From: Asaia bogorensis
GTDB lineage: Bacteria > Pseudomonadota > Alphaproteobacteria > Acetobacterales > Acetobacteraceae
Assembly: GCA_945868845.1 (NCBI GenBank)
Contig: CAMBMS010000006.1
Location: forward strand, 62,001 to 126,000
Length of the DNA: 64,000 nucleotides
Direction of reading: 5' to 3'
The position numbers and the translations under genes were made by a program. Each line of letters starts with the position of its first letter. The first letter of the stretch is position 1. A model generated the notes under the pieces. It was given only the letters and a program-made list of their open reading frames with translations, did no database searches and was not told the DNA's origin. Shown piece by piece: positions 18,358-27,954 of the stretch.

Positions 18358-19533
18358 ATGCACTCGACCAGGATGGACGCGACCGACGCGCTTTCGCTGA
18401 TCGAGCATAGCCACGTCACCTTCCCGCAGGGCATGGCGCTGGATTGTGGCGTGACCTTGCGGCGGATGGATGTCGCGTTTCGCACCTATGGCACCCCGAA
18501 TGCCGCACGCAGCAACGCTATCCTGGTCTGCCATGCCCTGACCGGCGATCAATATGTGGCCGAAGACCACCCGGTGACGGGCAAGCCCGGCTGGTGGGAC
18601 CAGGTCGTCGGACCTGGCCTGCCGGTGGATACGAATCGGTTTTTCGTCATTTGCGCCAATGTGCTGGGCGGCTGTATGGGATCCACCGGGCCGCGCAGCC
18701 CGAAAGACGATATCGACCCGCCCACGCGGTGGGGTACGGATTTTCCGCCGGTGACCATCCCCGACATGGTGCGCGCGCAGAAGATGCTGATCGACCATCT
18801 GGGCATCGGCCGGCTGTTTGCCGTGATCGGTGGCTCCATGGGAGGCATGCAGGCGCTGCAATGGGCGGCGGATTTTCCCGATGCGGTGTTTGCCGCCATT
18901 CCCGTCGCCACCGCCGCCTATCATTCGGCGCAGAATATCGCCTTTCATGAAGTGGGCCGCCAGGCGATCTTCGCCGATCCCGACTGGCAGGGTGGGCGGT
19001 ATTGGGAAAGTGGAAAAATCCCCGCCCGCGGCCTCGCGGTGGCGCGCATGTGCGCGCACATCACCTATCTTTCCGAACAGGCGCTGACGCGCAAATTCGG
19101 CCGCCGGCTGCAGAACGCGCCGAAGGACCCGGCGGAGGCGACCGGCCTGTTCGGCGATATGTTCGAGGTGGAAAGCTATCTGCGCCACCAGGGCAGCACC
19201 TTTGTGCATCGCTTCGACGCCAATTCCTATCTGACTATCACCCGGGCGATGGATTTCTTCGATCTGGTGACCGACCATGTGGGAGATCTGGCGGCGGCGT
19301 TCCGGGGCACGAAGACGCGGTTCTGCCTGGTCTCCTTTACCTCCGACTGGCTGTTCCCGACGGCGGAAAGTCGGGCGATCGCGCGCGCGCTCAACCGGGC
19401 GGCGGCGAATGTGAGCTTTGTGGAAATTCCGTCCGACAAGGGCCATGACGCGTTTCTGCTCGACGAGCCAGATTTTCATCGCATGCTGGCCGGCTTTCTG
19501 GGCGGCTGCGCGGAACACGCGGGACTGATCTGA
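18358..19533 (+). CDS. metX: Homoserine O-acetyltransferase
   Basis: A 391-residue alpha/beta-hydrolase-fold acyltransferase that activates homoserine in methionine synthesis. The catalytic Ser lies in [15 protein letters not shown] near residue 160, the Asp in [13 protein letters not shown] near residue 330 and the His in [13 protein letters not shown] near residue 362. The oxyanion loop [14 protein letters not shown] and [12 protein letters not shown] are typical. An internal ATG at 18373 is an alternative start. Whether it uses acetyl-CoA or succinyl-CoA cannot be told from motifs alone. It is one base from metW. I looked for a SAM-II riboswitch upstream and did not see its conserved core. 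Confidence 0.95.
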   Translation: MHSTRMDATDALSLIEHSHVTFPQGMALDCGVTLRRMDVAFRTYGTPNAARSNAILVCHALTGDQYVAEDHPVTGKPGWWDQVVGPGLPVDTNRFFVICANVLGGCMGSTGPRSPKDDIDPPTRWGTDFPPVTIPDMVRAQKMLIDHLGIGRLFAVIGGSMGGMQALQWAADFPDAVFAAIPVATAAYHSAQNIAFHEVGRQAIFADPDWQGGRYWESGKIPARGLAVARMCAHITYLSEQALTRKFGRRLQNAPKDPAEATGLFGDMFEVESYLRHQGSTFVHRFDANSYLTITRAMDFFDLVTDHVGDLAAAFRGTKTRFCLVSFTSDWLFPTAESRAIARALNRAAANVSFVEIPSDKGHDAFLLDEPDFHRMLAGFLGGCAEHAGLI

Positions 19534-19534
19534 G

Positions 19535-20185
19535 GTGGACACCACGGCACCCGTGCGCTTCGTTGCCAAGAATATGCGCGTCGATCTGCATCTGATCGGC
19601 GGCATGATCGCACCCGGTTCGCGCGTGCTCGATATTGGCTGCGGCGATGGCGCGCTGATCGAATATCTCTATCGCACCAAGGGCTGCGATGCGCGCGGCA
19701 TCGAGATCGACATGGCGGAGGTGACCCACGCCGTCACCCATGGTCTCGCCGTGATGCATGGCGATGCCGATGTCGATCTGGCGCATTACCCGGACGGGAC
19801 GTTCGATTACGTGGTCCTCTCGCGCACCTTGCAGGCGGTGGAACGCCCGCGCGAGGTGTTGCGCCAGATGCTGCGCATCGGGGCCCGCGCCGTGGTCAGC
19901 TTTCCTAATTTCGGCCATTGGCTGGTGCGCTGGCAGTTGTTGCGCCGGGGGCGGATGCCGATGACTCCGACCTGGGACCGGCGCTGGTACGAAACGCCGA
20001 ATATCCATCCCTGCACCATCCATGATTTCTTCGATCTATGCGTTCGGGAAGGCTACGGCGTGGAACAATGGCTAGCCGCCGATGAGGCAGGCCAGAGGGC
20101 CCCGTGGCTACGCTATCCGAGGCTGGCCAACCTGTTCGGCGAACAGGCAGTCGTGTTGTTGCGACGCGACGAACGTCATCCTTGA
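19535..20185 (+). CDS. metW: Methionine biosynthesis protein MetW
   Basis: A 216-residue class I SAM-methyltransferase-fold protein that in several bacteria works with MetX to give full homoserine acyltransferase activity. Motif I reads VLDIGCGDGALIEYL near residue 35. The family pattern DYVVLSRTLQAVERPREVLRQMLRIG follows, then SFPNFGHWLVRWQL and ETPNIHPCTIHDF. The start is GTG at 19535, one base after the metX stop, so translation is coupled. A longer C-terminal tail (WLAADEAGQRAPWLRYPRL) is common in the family. Confidence 0.95.
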   Translation: MDTTAPVRFVAKNMRVDLHLIGGMIAPGSRVLDIGCGDGALIEYLYRTKGCDARGIEIDMAEVTHAVTHGLAVMHGDADVDLAHYPDGTFDYVVLSRTLQAVERPREVLRQMLRIGARAVVSFPNFGHWLVRWQLLRRGRMPMTPTWDRRWYETPNIHPCTIHDFFDLCVREGYGVEQWLAADEAGQRAPWLRYPRLANLFGEQAVVLLRRDERHP

Positions 20186-20445
20186 ATTTTAACCTGTGAA
20201 ACATCGTGGCGCTGGATCTGTGTCCGTTGTTCATTCCGTTAGAAATGGTGCTCGGGCTGCGATATTTCATGCCGCACAGCGTGATGCGGGCGCTGGCGAA
20301 GTCGGTAATGGAGCGGCTCAGCTCCGCTGGATCGGGCATCTTGAACGCGGAAACGGGCTTTTCAGGATCGGCCGTGGCGTGATCCTTTCCGAAGGCGGTG
20401 TCGCAGGCTATGTGTGCGGCTCGAGTGTGGAGCAGGTCGAACCAA

Positions 20446-21462
20446 ATGGGCAGTGAAAATGCGGTAAGAACCGGCGCAGTCCAAGCTGGGACGGCGCGCA
20501 AGCATGTTCAAGGTGCGCGTGCGGTCGTGCTTATTACGCTCGGCCTGGGCGGTTTGCTGGGCGGATGCTCCTCCGTGTCGAAAACGCTGAACCCGGTACA
20601 ATGGTGGCATGGGCTACAAGGCGGTGCGATCGCCGAACAGCGCCCCGCCCCACCAGGCGCTGACGATCCCTATCCCAACCTGGCCAGCGTGCCAGCGCGC
20701 CCGCCGGCCTCCGACCCGAAATTGCGCCAGCAGATCGCCGATGCGCTGATCGCGGACCGGGACAATGCGCAGCACGATGCCGGGAGCGTGCAGCAGGCCG
20801 ATCCGTCCAATCCCGTCGCCTCGCCCACATTGTTTGGTCGCGGCTCCGTCCCGCTGCCAGTTGCGCCACCAGCGGCAGCACTAGCGGGCGGCGCCAGCCA
20901 GGCCAGGCTGGTGCCGGTCACGCCGCCGGCGATGGCCACCGAACGCCCGACCGGCGTGGCGCGCGTGCCGGTCGGCAATGTGACATCCGCGCCGCTGGAG
21001 GAACCCCGGTCCGAAGCACCCACCCGCCTTCCCCTACCCCTGGCGCCGCCCGCGCCGGCCAATTTACCGGGCGCGCCGACCTCCGCGCCCGTGCCAGCTC
21101 CCAGCCAAACCAGCGTGATCCCGACCACAACGGTGGCGCCCAGCCCCACGAGCGCCAGCACGGCGGCGGCCGGGCCGGCCGTCGGTGTGCCCTTCACCCT
21201 CGGCTCCGCCACCGTGCCGCGCACGTCCCTGCCCGCCTTGCGCCAGCTGGCGGCGCGACGCAAAGTTGGCACGATCGCGATAACTGGATATGGCGAGGCG
21301 GCGGGCAGCGATACCGCGGAGCAATCGGCCGCCTTGTTACTGGCGTTGGCGCGCGCTCAGGCGGTCGCAGCCGCCCTGACCACCGCCGGCGTGCCCGCCA
21401 ATGCCCTGCGTATCGATGCCGAAGCCGCCGGTCGCGGCGCGGTCGCGCGTCTGGTAGAGTAG
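20446..21462 (+). CDS. Proline/alanine-rich lipoprotein with OmpA-like C-terminal segment
   Basis: A 338-residue exported lipoprotein. An N-terminal hydrophobic stretch ends in the lipobox LGGLLGGC (Cys near residue 44), followed by SSVSKTLNPVQWWHG. Residues 60-260 are low-complexity Pro/Ala/Thr, probably a flexible periplasmic linker. The last 80 residues (LPALRQLAARRKVGTIAITGYGEA, then AQAVAAALTTAGVPANALRIDA) look like a divergent OmpA peptidoglycan-binding repeat. I choose the ATG at 20446 over the frame opening at 20398. Its place between metW and the aminotransferase appears conserved in acetic acid bacteria as I recall. Function unknown. Confidence 0.75.
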   Translation: MGSENAVRTGAVQAGTARKHVQGARAVVLITLGLGGLLGGCSSVSKTLNPVQWWHGLQGGAIAEQRPAPPGADDPYPNLASVPARPPASDPKLRQQIADALIADRDNAQHDAGSVQQADPSNPVASPTLFGRGSVPLPVAPPAAALAGGASQARLVPVTPPAMATERPTGVARVPVGNVTSAPLEEPRSEAPTRLPLPLAPPAPANLPGAPTSAPVPAPSQTSVIPTTTVAPSPTSASTAAAGPAVGVPFTLGSATVPRTSLPALRQLAARRKVGTIAITGYGEAAGSDTAEQSAALLLALARAQAVAAALTTAGVPANALRIDAEAAGRGAVARLVE

Positions 21463-21487
21463 CTGCCCCTTAGCTGGAACCATCCCC

Positions 21488-22711
21488 ATGTCCAACGAAT
21501 TTCATCGGATCCGCCGACTGCCGCCCTATGTGTTCGCGGAAGTGAACACCGCCAAGGCCCACGCGCGTACCGCCGGGGAGGATATTATCGATCTCGGCAT
21601 GGGAAATCCCGACAGCCCGACGCCGCCGCATATTGTCGCCAAGCTGGTGGAGGCGGTGCAGGACCCGCGCACGCATCGCTATTCGGTCAGCAAGGGAATT
21701 CCCGGGCTGCGGCGGGCGCTGGCGCGTTATTACGAGCGCCGGTTCAACGTGCTGCTGAACCCGGAGACTGAGGTGATCGCCACCCTGGGCTCGAAGGAAG
21801 GGCTGGCCAATCTGGCGTCGGCCATCACCTCGCCGGGCGATACGATCCTGGTGCCGAACCCGTCCTACCCGATCCATCAGTTTGGCTTCATCATCGCCGG
21901 CGCCTCAGTGCGATCCATTCCCGCCACGCCGGACGAGGACATGCTGCGCGCGCTGGATCGCGCCGTGCGCCATTCGGTGCCGAAACCCACGGCGCTGATT
22001 GTTAACTTTCCGTCCAACCCGACCGCCTATCTAGCCGATCTGGATTTTTATCGGGAAATCGTCGCCTTTTGCCGGCGCCATGAGATCTGGATCATGTCTG
22101 ATCTTGCCTACGCCGAAATTTACTTTGGCGACAAAATTCCGCCCTCGATCCTAGAAATCCCAGGAGCGAAGGATATCGCAGTGGAATTTACCTCCCTATC
22201 CAAGACTTACTCGATGCCGGGCTGGCGGATGGGGTTTGCCGCCGGCAATGCGTACCTGATCAATGCGCTGGCCCGAATCAAATCCTATTTGGATTATGGC
22301 GCCTTCACGCCCATTCAGGTCGCCGCCGCCACAGCGCTGAGCGGGCCGCAGGAATGCGTGCAGGAAATGCGCGATCTTTACCGCGAACGGCGTGACATCC
22401 TGATCAAGGGTCTTGCTAGTGCAGGATGGGATGTGCCCAGCCCGGAAGGGTCGATGTTCGCCTGGGCGCCGGTACCACCGAAATTTTCGCAACTAGGCAG
22501 CGTAGAATTTTCCAAACTCCTGCTGGCGCGCGCAAAAGTGGCGGTGGCGCCGGGTATCGGGTTTGGCGAGCATGGCGAGGGCTATGTACGCATTGCCCTG
22601 GTGGAGAATAACCACCGGCTACGCCAAGCCATTCGTAACATCCGCATCTTCATGCAGAATGACAATGCCGGCCCGGCCGAGCCCGTGATGAGCGAGGCAC
22701 ATACGCAATGA
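21488..22711 (+). CDS. Class I/II PLP aminotransferase (AlaC / LL-diaminopimelate aminotransferase-like)
   Basis: A 407-residue fold-type I transaminase. Landmarks: IIDLGMGNPDSPTPPHI near residue 33, HRYSVSKGIPGLRRAL near residue 64, NFPSNPTAYLADLDF near residue 173, SDLAYAEIYFGD with the ring-binding Asp, and the PLP lysine in FTSLSKTYSMPGWRMGF near residue 240. This subgroup includes E. coli AlaC (glutamate-pyruvate) and DapC-like enzymes, and members sit next to hom in many alphaproteobacteria. The Lys-Thr-Tyr-Ser motif matches that group. It overlaps hom by ATGA, so it is in the same transcript. Confidence 0.92.
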   Translation: MSNEFHRIRRLPPYVFAEVNTAKAHARTAGEDIIDLGMGNPDSPTPPHIVAKLVEAVQDPRTHRYSVSKGIPGLRRALARYYERRFNVLLNPETEVIATLGSKEGLANLASAITSPGDTILVPNPSYPIHQFGFIIAGASVRSIPATPDEDMLRALDRAVRHSVPKPTALIVNFPSNPTAYLADLDFYREIVAFCRRHEIWIMSDLAYAEIYFGDKIPPSILEIPGAKDIAVEFTSLSKTYSMPGWRMGFAAGNAYLINALARIKSYLDYGAFTPIQVAAATALSGPQECVQEMRDLYRERRDILIKGLASAGWDVPSPEGSMFAWAPVPPKFSQLGSVEFSKLLLARAKVAVAPGIGFGEHGEGYVRIALVENNHRLRQAIRNIRIFMQNDNAGPAEPVMSEAHTQ

Positions 22712-24000
22712 GTCGTCCGTTGTCTGTTGCCGTAGCCGGGCTGGGAACGGTCGGTGGGGGCGTGCTGAAGCTGCTGCGCGCTAATGCCGATATCATCGCC
22801 GCGCGCGCCGGCCGGCCGATTGCCGTGACCGCCGTCTCCGCGCGCGATCGCTCGCGTGACCGTGGTTTTTCGATCGGTGGGATGCGCTGGTACGAAGACC
22901 CCGTCGCGCTCGCCGCCGATCCCGGTGTGGATGTGATCGTGGAAGTGATGGGCGGCTCCGAAGGCCCGGCCCGTGCGTTGGTGGAAGCGGCGCTTTCCGC
23001 CGGCAAGCCGGTAGTGACGGCGAACAAGGCATTGCTCGCCGTGCACGGCGCGGAACTGGCTGCGCTGGCGGAGGTCAAAAACGTACCGCTGGCGTTCGAG
23101 GCTGCGGTAGCGGGTGGTATTCCGGCCATCAAGGCGCTACGCGAAGGGCTAGCTGCTAATCATATTTTTCGGATTGCCGGCATCCTGAACGGTACCTGCA
23201 ATTATATCCTCACCGTGATGCGCGAACGCGGGCGAGAATTTTCCGACGTTCTGGCGGATGCGCAGAAGCTTGGCTACGCCGAGGCTGACCCCAGCTTCGA
23301 TGTCGATGGTATTGATGCGGCGCATAAGCTGTCCATCCTCGCGGCACTCGCCTTTGGCCGGCCCGTGGCGTTCAAGGATGTGTATGTAGAAGGCATTCGC
23401 GCTGTCTCGGCACTAGACATCGCCTTCGCCAACGAACTCGGCTACCGCATTAAGTTACTGGGTATCGCGCGACAGACGAAAGCGGGGATCGAGGCGCGAG
23501 TGCATCCTTGCATGGTGCCGCAATCGGCGCCGATCGCCCGCGTCGATGGCGTGTTCAACGCTGTGGTGGCTGAGGGTGATTTCGTCGGTCGGATCATGCT
23601 GGAAGGCCGCGGCGCCGGCGAAGGCCCCACCGCGTCAGCCCTTGTTGCGGACCTGATCGATATCGCACGCGGCCGCAATGCGCCCGTCTGGGGCGCGGCG
23701 TCGGGAGCGTTGTCCCATGCACCCTCCGTCCCGATGGATGCGCATCACGGCTGTTATTATTTACGCCTGATGGTGGTGGATCGACCCGGCGTGATCGCCG
23801 ATGTAACGGCGGTGCTGCGCGATCTCGGCATTTCTCTGGAATCGATGCTGCAACGCGGCCGCAGTCCGGGCGAAGCAGTGCCGGTGGTGCTGGTGACGCA
23901 TGAAACTGGCGAGGCAGCGATGCGCGAGGCCCTTTCGCGGATCGCCACGCTCGGCGCCGTCATGGAAGCGCCGACCATGATCCGTATCGAGCCCGCCTGA
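22708..24000 (+). CDS. hom: Homoserine dehydrogenase
   Basis: A 430-residue NAD(P)-dependent enzyme reducing aspartate semialdehyde to homoserine, feeding both threonine and the metX/metW methionine branch upstream. Rossmann loop GLGTVGGGVLKLL near residue 11. The substrate domain shows GGIPAIKALREGL, GILNGTCNYILTVM and GYAEADPSFDVDGIDAAHKL (catalytic Asp and Lys region). A C-terminal ACT domain, residues about 350-430 (LRLMVVDRPGVIADVTAVL), suggests feedback control by threonine. Coupled by ATGA to the aminotransferase and followed 17 bases later by glpX. Confidence 0.97.
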   Translation: MSRPLSVAVAGLGTVGGGVLKLLRANADIIAARAGRPIAVTAVSARDRSRDRGFSIGGMRWYEDPVALAADPGVDVIVEVMGGSEGPARALVEAALSAGKPVVTANKALLAVHGAELAALAEVKNVPLAFEAAVAGGIPAIKALREGLAANHIFRIAGILNGTCNYILTVMRERGREFSDVLADAQKLGYAEADPSFDVDGIDAAHKLSILAALAFGRPVAFKDVYVEGIRAVSALDIAFANELGYRIKLLGIARQTKAGIEARVHPCMVPQSAPIARVDGVFNAVVAEGDFVGRIMLEGRGAGEGPTASALVADLIDIARGRNAPVWGAASGALSHAPSVPMDAHHGCYYLRLMVVDRPGVIADVTAVLRDLGISLESMLQRGRSPGEAVPVVLVTHETGEAAMREALSRIATLGAVMEAPTMIRIEPA

Positions 24001-24017
24001 TCGGTGAGGAGGCAAGC

Positions 24018-25010
24018 ATGACAACGACCCCAAGGCCCGGCGATGTAACGGACAGAAATCTAGCGCTGGAACTGGTCCGTGTGACGGAAGCCGCGGCGCT
24101 TGCCGCGTCCAAATGGATCGGGCGCGGCAGGAAGAACGAGGCCGATGGCGCCGCGGTGGAAGCCATGCGCAAGGCGTTCGACACTGTCGCCATCAATGGC
24201 ACGGTCAAGATCGGCGAGGGCGAAATGGACGAGGCGCCGATGCTCTATATCGGCGAGAAAGTCGGCTGCGGCGGCCCGGCGATGGATATCGCCGTCGATC
24301 CGCTGGAAGGCACAACAATCACCGCCAAGGGCGGGCCGAACGCGCTGGCCACGGTCGCGTTGGCGGAGCAGGGCGGGTTTCTGCACGCGCCGGACATCTA
24401 CATGGACAAGCTGGCCGTCGGTGGTGGCTTGCCCGATGGCGTGATCGATCTGGATTGGTCGGTGACCGAAAATCTGCGCAGCGTGGCGCGGGCAAAGGAG
24501 CGCGATGTCGCCGACCTGATCGTCTGCATCTTGGAGCGTGACCGGCATCAAAAATTAATCGCCGAATGCCGCGATGCTGGGGCGCGCATCATGCTGATCG
24601 GTGATGGCGACGTCGCTGGCGTGATTGCTACCGCGATGCCCGATTCGGGAGTAGATATCTATATGGGCTCGGGCGGCGCGCCGGAGGGCGTACTGGCGGC
24701 GGCGGCGCTCCGCTGCATTGGCGGGCAGATGCAGGGACGGCTGCTGTACGAAAACGAGGAGCAGATCCTGCGTGCTCGCGACATGGGTGTGCGGGACCCG
24801 AATCGCAAATACAACATCCTGGATATGGCCAAGGGCGACGTGATGTTTGCCGCTACCGGCGTGACGGACGGGCCGATGCTGCGTGGCGTGCGCCGCTTCG
24901 GCAATGGCGCTATTACCCATTCTGTGGTGATGCGCAGCAAATCCGGCACCGTGCGCTATATCGAGGCACATCATAATTTCGCGACGAAGACCTGGTCGCC
25001 TTCGACGTAA
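24018..25010 (+). CDS. glpX: Class II fructose-1,6-bisphosphatase
   Basis: A 330-residue metal-dependent sugar phosphatase of gluconeogenesis and the Calvin-type pathways. The metal-binding region is visible as KIGEGEMDEAPMLYIGEKVG near residue 65 and MDIAVDPLEGTTITAKGG near residue 92 (the DPLEGT motif). Further family blocks are YMGSGGAPEGVLAAAALRC near residue 215 and GDVMFAATGVTDG near residue 275. A ribosome site GTGAGGAGG lies before the ATG. In alphaproteobacteria GlpX is often the main FBPase and may also cleave sedoheptulose bisphosphate. It is sandwiched between hom and recJ on one strand. Confidence 0.97.
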   Translation: MTTTPRPGDVTDRNLALELVRVTEAAALAASKWIGRGRKNEADGAAVEAMRKAFDTVAINGTVKIGEGEMDEAPMLYIGEKVGCGGPAMDIAVDPLEGTTITAKGGPNALATVALAEQGGFLHAPDIYMDKLAVGGGLPDGVIDLDWSVTENLRSVARAKERDVADLIVCILERDRHQKLIAECRDAGARIMLIGDGDVAGVIATAMPDSGVDIYMGSGGAPEGVLAAAALRCIGGQMQGRLLYENEEQILRARDMGVRDPNRKYNILDMAKGDVMFAATGVTDGPMLRGVRRFGNGAITHSVVMRSKSGTVRYIEAHHNFATKTWSPST

Positions 25011-25017
25011 TGACCCC

Positions 25018-26790
25018 GTGAGTGGCACGGTCCTCGGCGTTGAACGCAGCCTGAACGGGCGACGCTGGGTATGGCGGCTTGGCGAGGATCGCGTCGGGCT
25101 GGGGATTGCGCAACGGCTGGGCGTGCCGGAAATCGTTGGCCGGTTGCTGGCGGCACGCGGGGTGGATATCAACGGTGCGGCGCATTTTCTCGATCCCACC
25201 CTGCGCGCTTCGTTGCCCGATCCTTCGGCGTTGATAGACATGGATGCCGCCGCCGCGCGCATCGCGGATGCCGTGCAGCGGGGCGAAACCATCGCGGTGT
25301 TCGGCGATTACGATGTCGATGGGGCATGTTCTGGCGCGCTGATCTTCTCCCTGCTGCGCGAACTGGGCGCGCCCGTGCTGCATTACGTGCCCGACCGCAT
25401 GACGGAGGGCTATGGCCCCAACGCGCCGGCCCTGCGAGCGCTGGCGCAACGGGGAGCGAGCCTGGTAATCTGCGTCGATTGCGGTACGGCGGCGGCGGAT
25501 GTTTTTGCCACGGTCAGCGGCTCGCTGGATATCGTGGTACTGGATCACCATAAGGCCGATGGGCTGGCACCAGCGATCGTCGCCACGGTCAATCCGAACC
25601 GGTTGGACGATGCGTCGGGCATGGGATCGTTATGCGCGGCCGCGATCGCGTTTCTGACCGCGGTAGCGCTGGTGCGCGAATTGCGCCGGCGAGGGGTTTT
25701 CGCTGGCAGTGTGGAGCCAGATTTACTTTCGCTACTGGATCTGGTGGCACTGGCGACGGTCTGCGATGTGATGCCGTTGATCGGGTTGAACCGCGCCTTG
25801 GTCAGCCAGGGTATAAAAGTAATGGCGCGACGGGCTCGGCCGGGGATCGCGGCCCTGATCGATGTGGCGCTGGTGAAGGATAGGCCGAGCGCGTTCACCC
25901 TGGGGTTTACGTTGGGCCCGCGCATCAACGCCGCCGGGCGTATCAGCGAAGCCGATCTGGGGCTTCGGCTGCTGGTGACGCAGGACACGGTGGAAGCACG
26001 CAGCCTAGCCGGCACCTTGGACGCGGTGAACCGCCAACGCCAGGAGGTGGAAGCCAGCATGCTGGAAGCCGCCATGCGCGCGGCGGAGGCACAGGCAGCG
26101 GCTGGTCAGCCAGTGCTGATGGTCAGCGGCGCGCAATGGCATCCGGGCGTCGTCGGGATCGTCGCCGGGCGCATCAAGGAACGCTTCAACCGCCCGGCCT
26201 GCGTGGCGGCGCTGGCGGATGGGATGGCGAAAGGATCGGGGCGCTCCGTGCTCGGTCTCGATCTGGGGGCGGCGGTCATCGCGGCGCGGCAGAACGGTCT
26301 CCTAACCACGGGGGGCGGGCATGCAATGGCGGCCGGATTTTCCCTGCCGGCGGCGCGGTGGGAGGATTTTCAGGCCTTCCTGAATGCGCGTCTGGCGGCC
26401 GCCGCACATCTGCCGGCGGCGGCGAATCTGGCCGTGGAAGCGAGCCTTTCCGTGCCCGGCGCGAGCCTGGACCTAGCACAGCAGATCAGCCGGCTGGCCC
26501 CGTTTGGCAATGGCAATGAGGAACCGACTTTCGTCCTGCAGCGCGCGCGCGTACTGCGTGCCGACCGGGTCGGGCGCGATGGCGCCACCATTCGCGCAAT
26601 CATCGAAGGCGAAGGCGGAGGAGTTAGGTTAAAGGCGATGCTGTTTCGCGCCCGGGAAGGCGCGCTGGCGGATGCGCTGCTGGGCCGCGGCGGCGCTCCG
26701 CTGCACCTGACGGGGCATCTGCGCGCCGAGGAATGGAATGGCACAACGAGCGTTGGATTCATTATATCGGACGCCGCCTCCGCGACTTAA
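25018..26790 (+). CDS. recJ: Single-stranded-DNA-specific 5'-3' exonuclease RecJ
   Basis: A 590-residue exonuclease of recombination and mismatch repair. The DHH phosphoesterase domain shows FGDYDVDGACSGAL near residue 98, CVDCGT near residue 155 and the signature VVLDHHKADG near residue 176. LGPRINAAGRISEADLGLRLL near residue 300 and WHPGVVGIVAGRIKERFNRP near residue 375 follow, with the DHHA1 motif TTGGGHAMAAGFSL near residue 432. The OB-fold end reads RLAPFGNGNEEPTF. The start is GTG at 25018, seven bases after glpX, so the gene is in the same operon. Slightly longer than E. coli RecJ, normal for the family. Confidence 0.96.
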   Translation: MSGTVLGVERSLNGRRWVWRLGEDRVGLGIAQRLGVPEIVGRLLAARGVDINGAAHFLDPTLRASLPDPSALIDMDAAAARIADAVQRGETIAVFGDYDVDGACSGALIFSLLRELGAPVLHYVPDRMTEGYGPNAPALRALAQRGASLVICVDCGTAAADVFATVSGSLDIVVLDHHKADGLAPAIVATVNPNRLDDASGMGSLCAAAIAFLTAVALVRELRRRGVFAGSVEPDLLSLLDLVALATVCDVMPLIGLNRALVSQGIKVMARRARPGIAALIDVALVKDRPSAFTLGFTLGPRINAAGRISEADLGLRLLVTQDTVEARSLAGTLDAVNRQRQEVEASMLEAAMRAAEAQAAAGQPVLMVSGAQWHPGVVGIVAGRIKERFNRPACVAALADGMAKGSGRSVLGLDLGAAVIAARQNGLLTTGGGHAMAAGFSLPAARWEDFQAFLNARLAAAAHLPAAANLAVEASLSVPGASLDLAQQISRLAPFGNGNEEPTFVLQRARVLRADRVGRDGATIRAIIEGEGGGVRLKAMLFRAREGALADALLGRGGAPLHLTGHLRAEEWNGTTSVGFIISDAASAT

Positions 26791-26843
26791 CCCGAGTGGC
26801 TTGACCCTGGCTTGTGGCTCCGCTACGCAGCGCCCTCCTCTAT

Positions 26844-26919
26844 GTCCCGTTCGTCTAGAGGCCTAGGACACCGCCCTTTCACGGCGGTAACAGGGGTTCG
26901 AATCCCCTACGGGACGCCA
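26844..26919 (+). tRNA. tRNA-Glu (anticodon UUC)
   Basis: A full cloverleaf is readable: acceptor GTCCCGT pairing with ACGGGAC, D-arm around TCGTCTAGAGGCCTAGGACA, anticodon stem CCGCC/GGCGG with loop CTTTCAC (anticodon TTC), and T-arm GGGGTTCGAATCCCC. Discriminator G, and the CCA end is encoded (26917-26919). It lies 53 bases after recJ and faces a gene-poor stretch. Confidence 0.97.
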
Positions 26920-27954
26920 CTAAAATCAATAGATCAGTCAGTGGCGGCAGATCAAAGCCGCTCTGCCAAGCACCTTACCGAGTATACGGTTCCTCAACAT
27001 CAACCCATGTGGCGGTACCGTAGGGCATGGCGTTCATCAACCGGGGTAGGGACTGCCGATCACGCCGTCGCCGACCCCTTCATCGCTAGCAACACTGCCC
27101 GCAGCAGCGCCTGCTGCGTCTGGATTGAGCCGATGTCTGGCCCACCATATTCAAGCCTGTGGGTATCGACCCAGATATGGACGCATATCGAAGTTATGAT
27201 CCTTAGGCGGAGCACGGTCCAACCGTGCCGCGCGCCGCCTGTGGCCGCTGCAATCTCTCGATTCTTGCGCCGAGCCGATCCCGCCGGGTGTCAATGGCCC
27301 CGCAAAGTCCACCATTTTGGTGCCGCAAAACTGGCCACTGCATTCGATGAAGCGCGATGCCTGTTAAAGCTGGGAGAGCATCCGCGCTCACTGACCAACC
27401 ACATATATGAAGCCCAGTGTGGCGAACCCACAGGCGCTTGGCCCCAGGAGTATAATTATTTTCTGCTCGACATTGGACAAAAATATTCAGTCGCTCTGGG
27501 CGAGCACGCTCACCAAGATGCGGTATGTGGACTGGGAGGACGCCATTCCGTAGTTGTTTTTCCTTCAATGACTATGAGATGAGTTTGAATTTCATCCACC
27601 GCGCGCAATATGTCGGTGACCTTACCATCGAACGTCGCCAGCGTGTTGGAGAAGGCATTGCCAGTGGCATTTGATCTATCCGATGTTGAAATAGATAAAG
27701 CTCATCGTGAGAATGTGATAGGCGAAAAAGGCGAGCTGATATTTTTCGTGCGTGTCTTTCGTCTCAAATGTGTCCCATAGAAACCTGACATATTTTTCTC
27801 CTTCGGCGTCTTGAAGGAGAGTAGAAGATAGTCGGTGAGTTCAGCGGCAGGCATTGTCCAGAAAAATCTGCCTTTGACCGCTGGCAGGCTATTAGGTGTT
27901 TAGTTCCAGCGCTGGTATCCAACCCACGGATCCAACCGGTGCAAGGGAATCGTT
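26920..27954. other. Gene-poor 1 kb scar downstream of tRNA-Glu
   Basis: No intact gene with a plausible start and ribosome site is found. The long plus-strand frame here runs through the tRNA and is spurious. Between 27676 and 27840 the minus strand holds a start-less frame reading EKYVRFLWDTFETKDTHEKY followed by a hydrophobic segment (LAFFAYHILTMSFIYFNIG) and a stop. It looks like the tail of a lost small protein. The stretch is lower in GC than its surroundings. tRNA 3' ends are common integration targets, so this may be the residue of an excised element, but no second copy of the tRNA end was seen. Confidence 0.5.

Noticed and set aside
20186-20445. Coding sequence between metW and the lipoprotein gene
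   Set aside because: The plus-strand 86-codon frame lacks a ribosome site and protein-like pattern. A minus-strand scrap starting MPDPAELSRSITDF recalls a PHA-synthase N-terminus but ends within metW.
26812-27582. Long plus-strand open frame of 256 codons
   Set aside because: It runs straight through the tRNA-Glu gene, has no ribosome site and low-quality composition.
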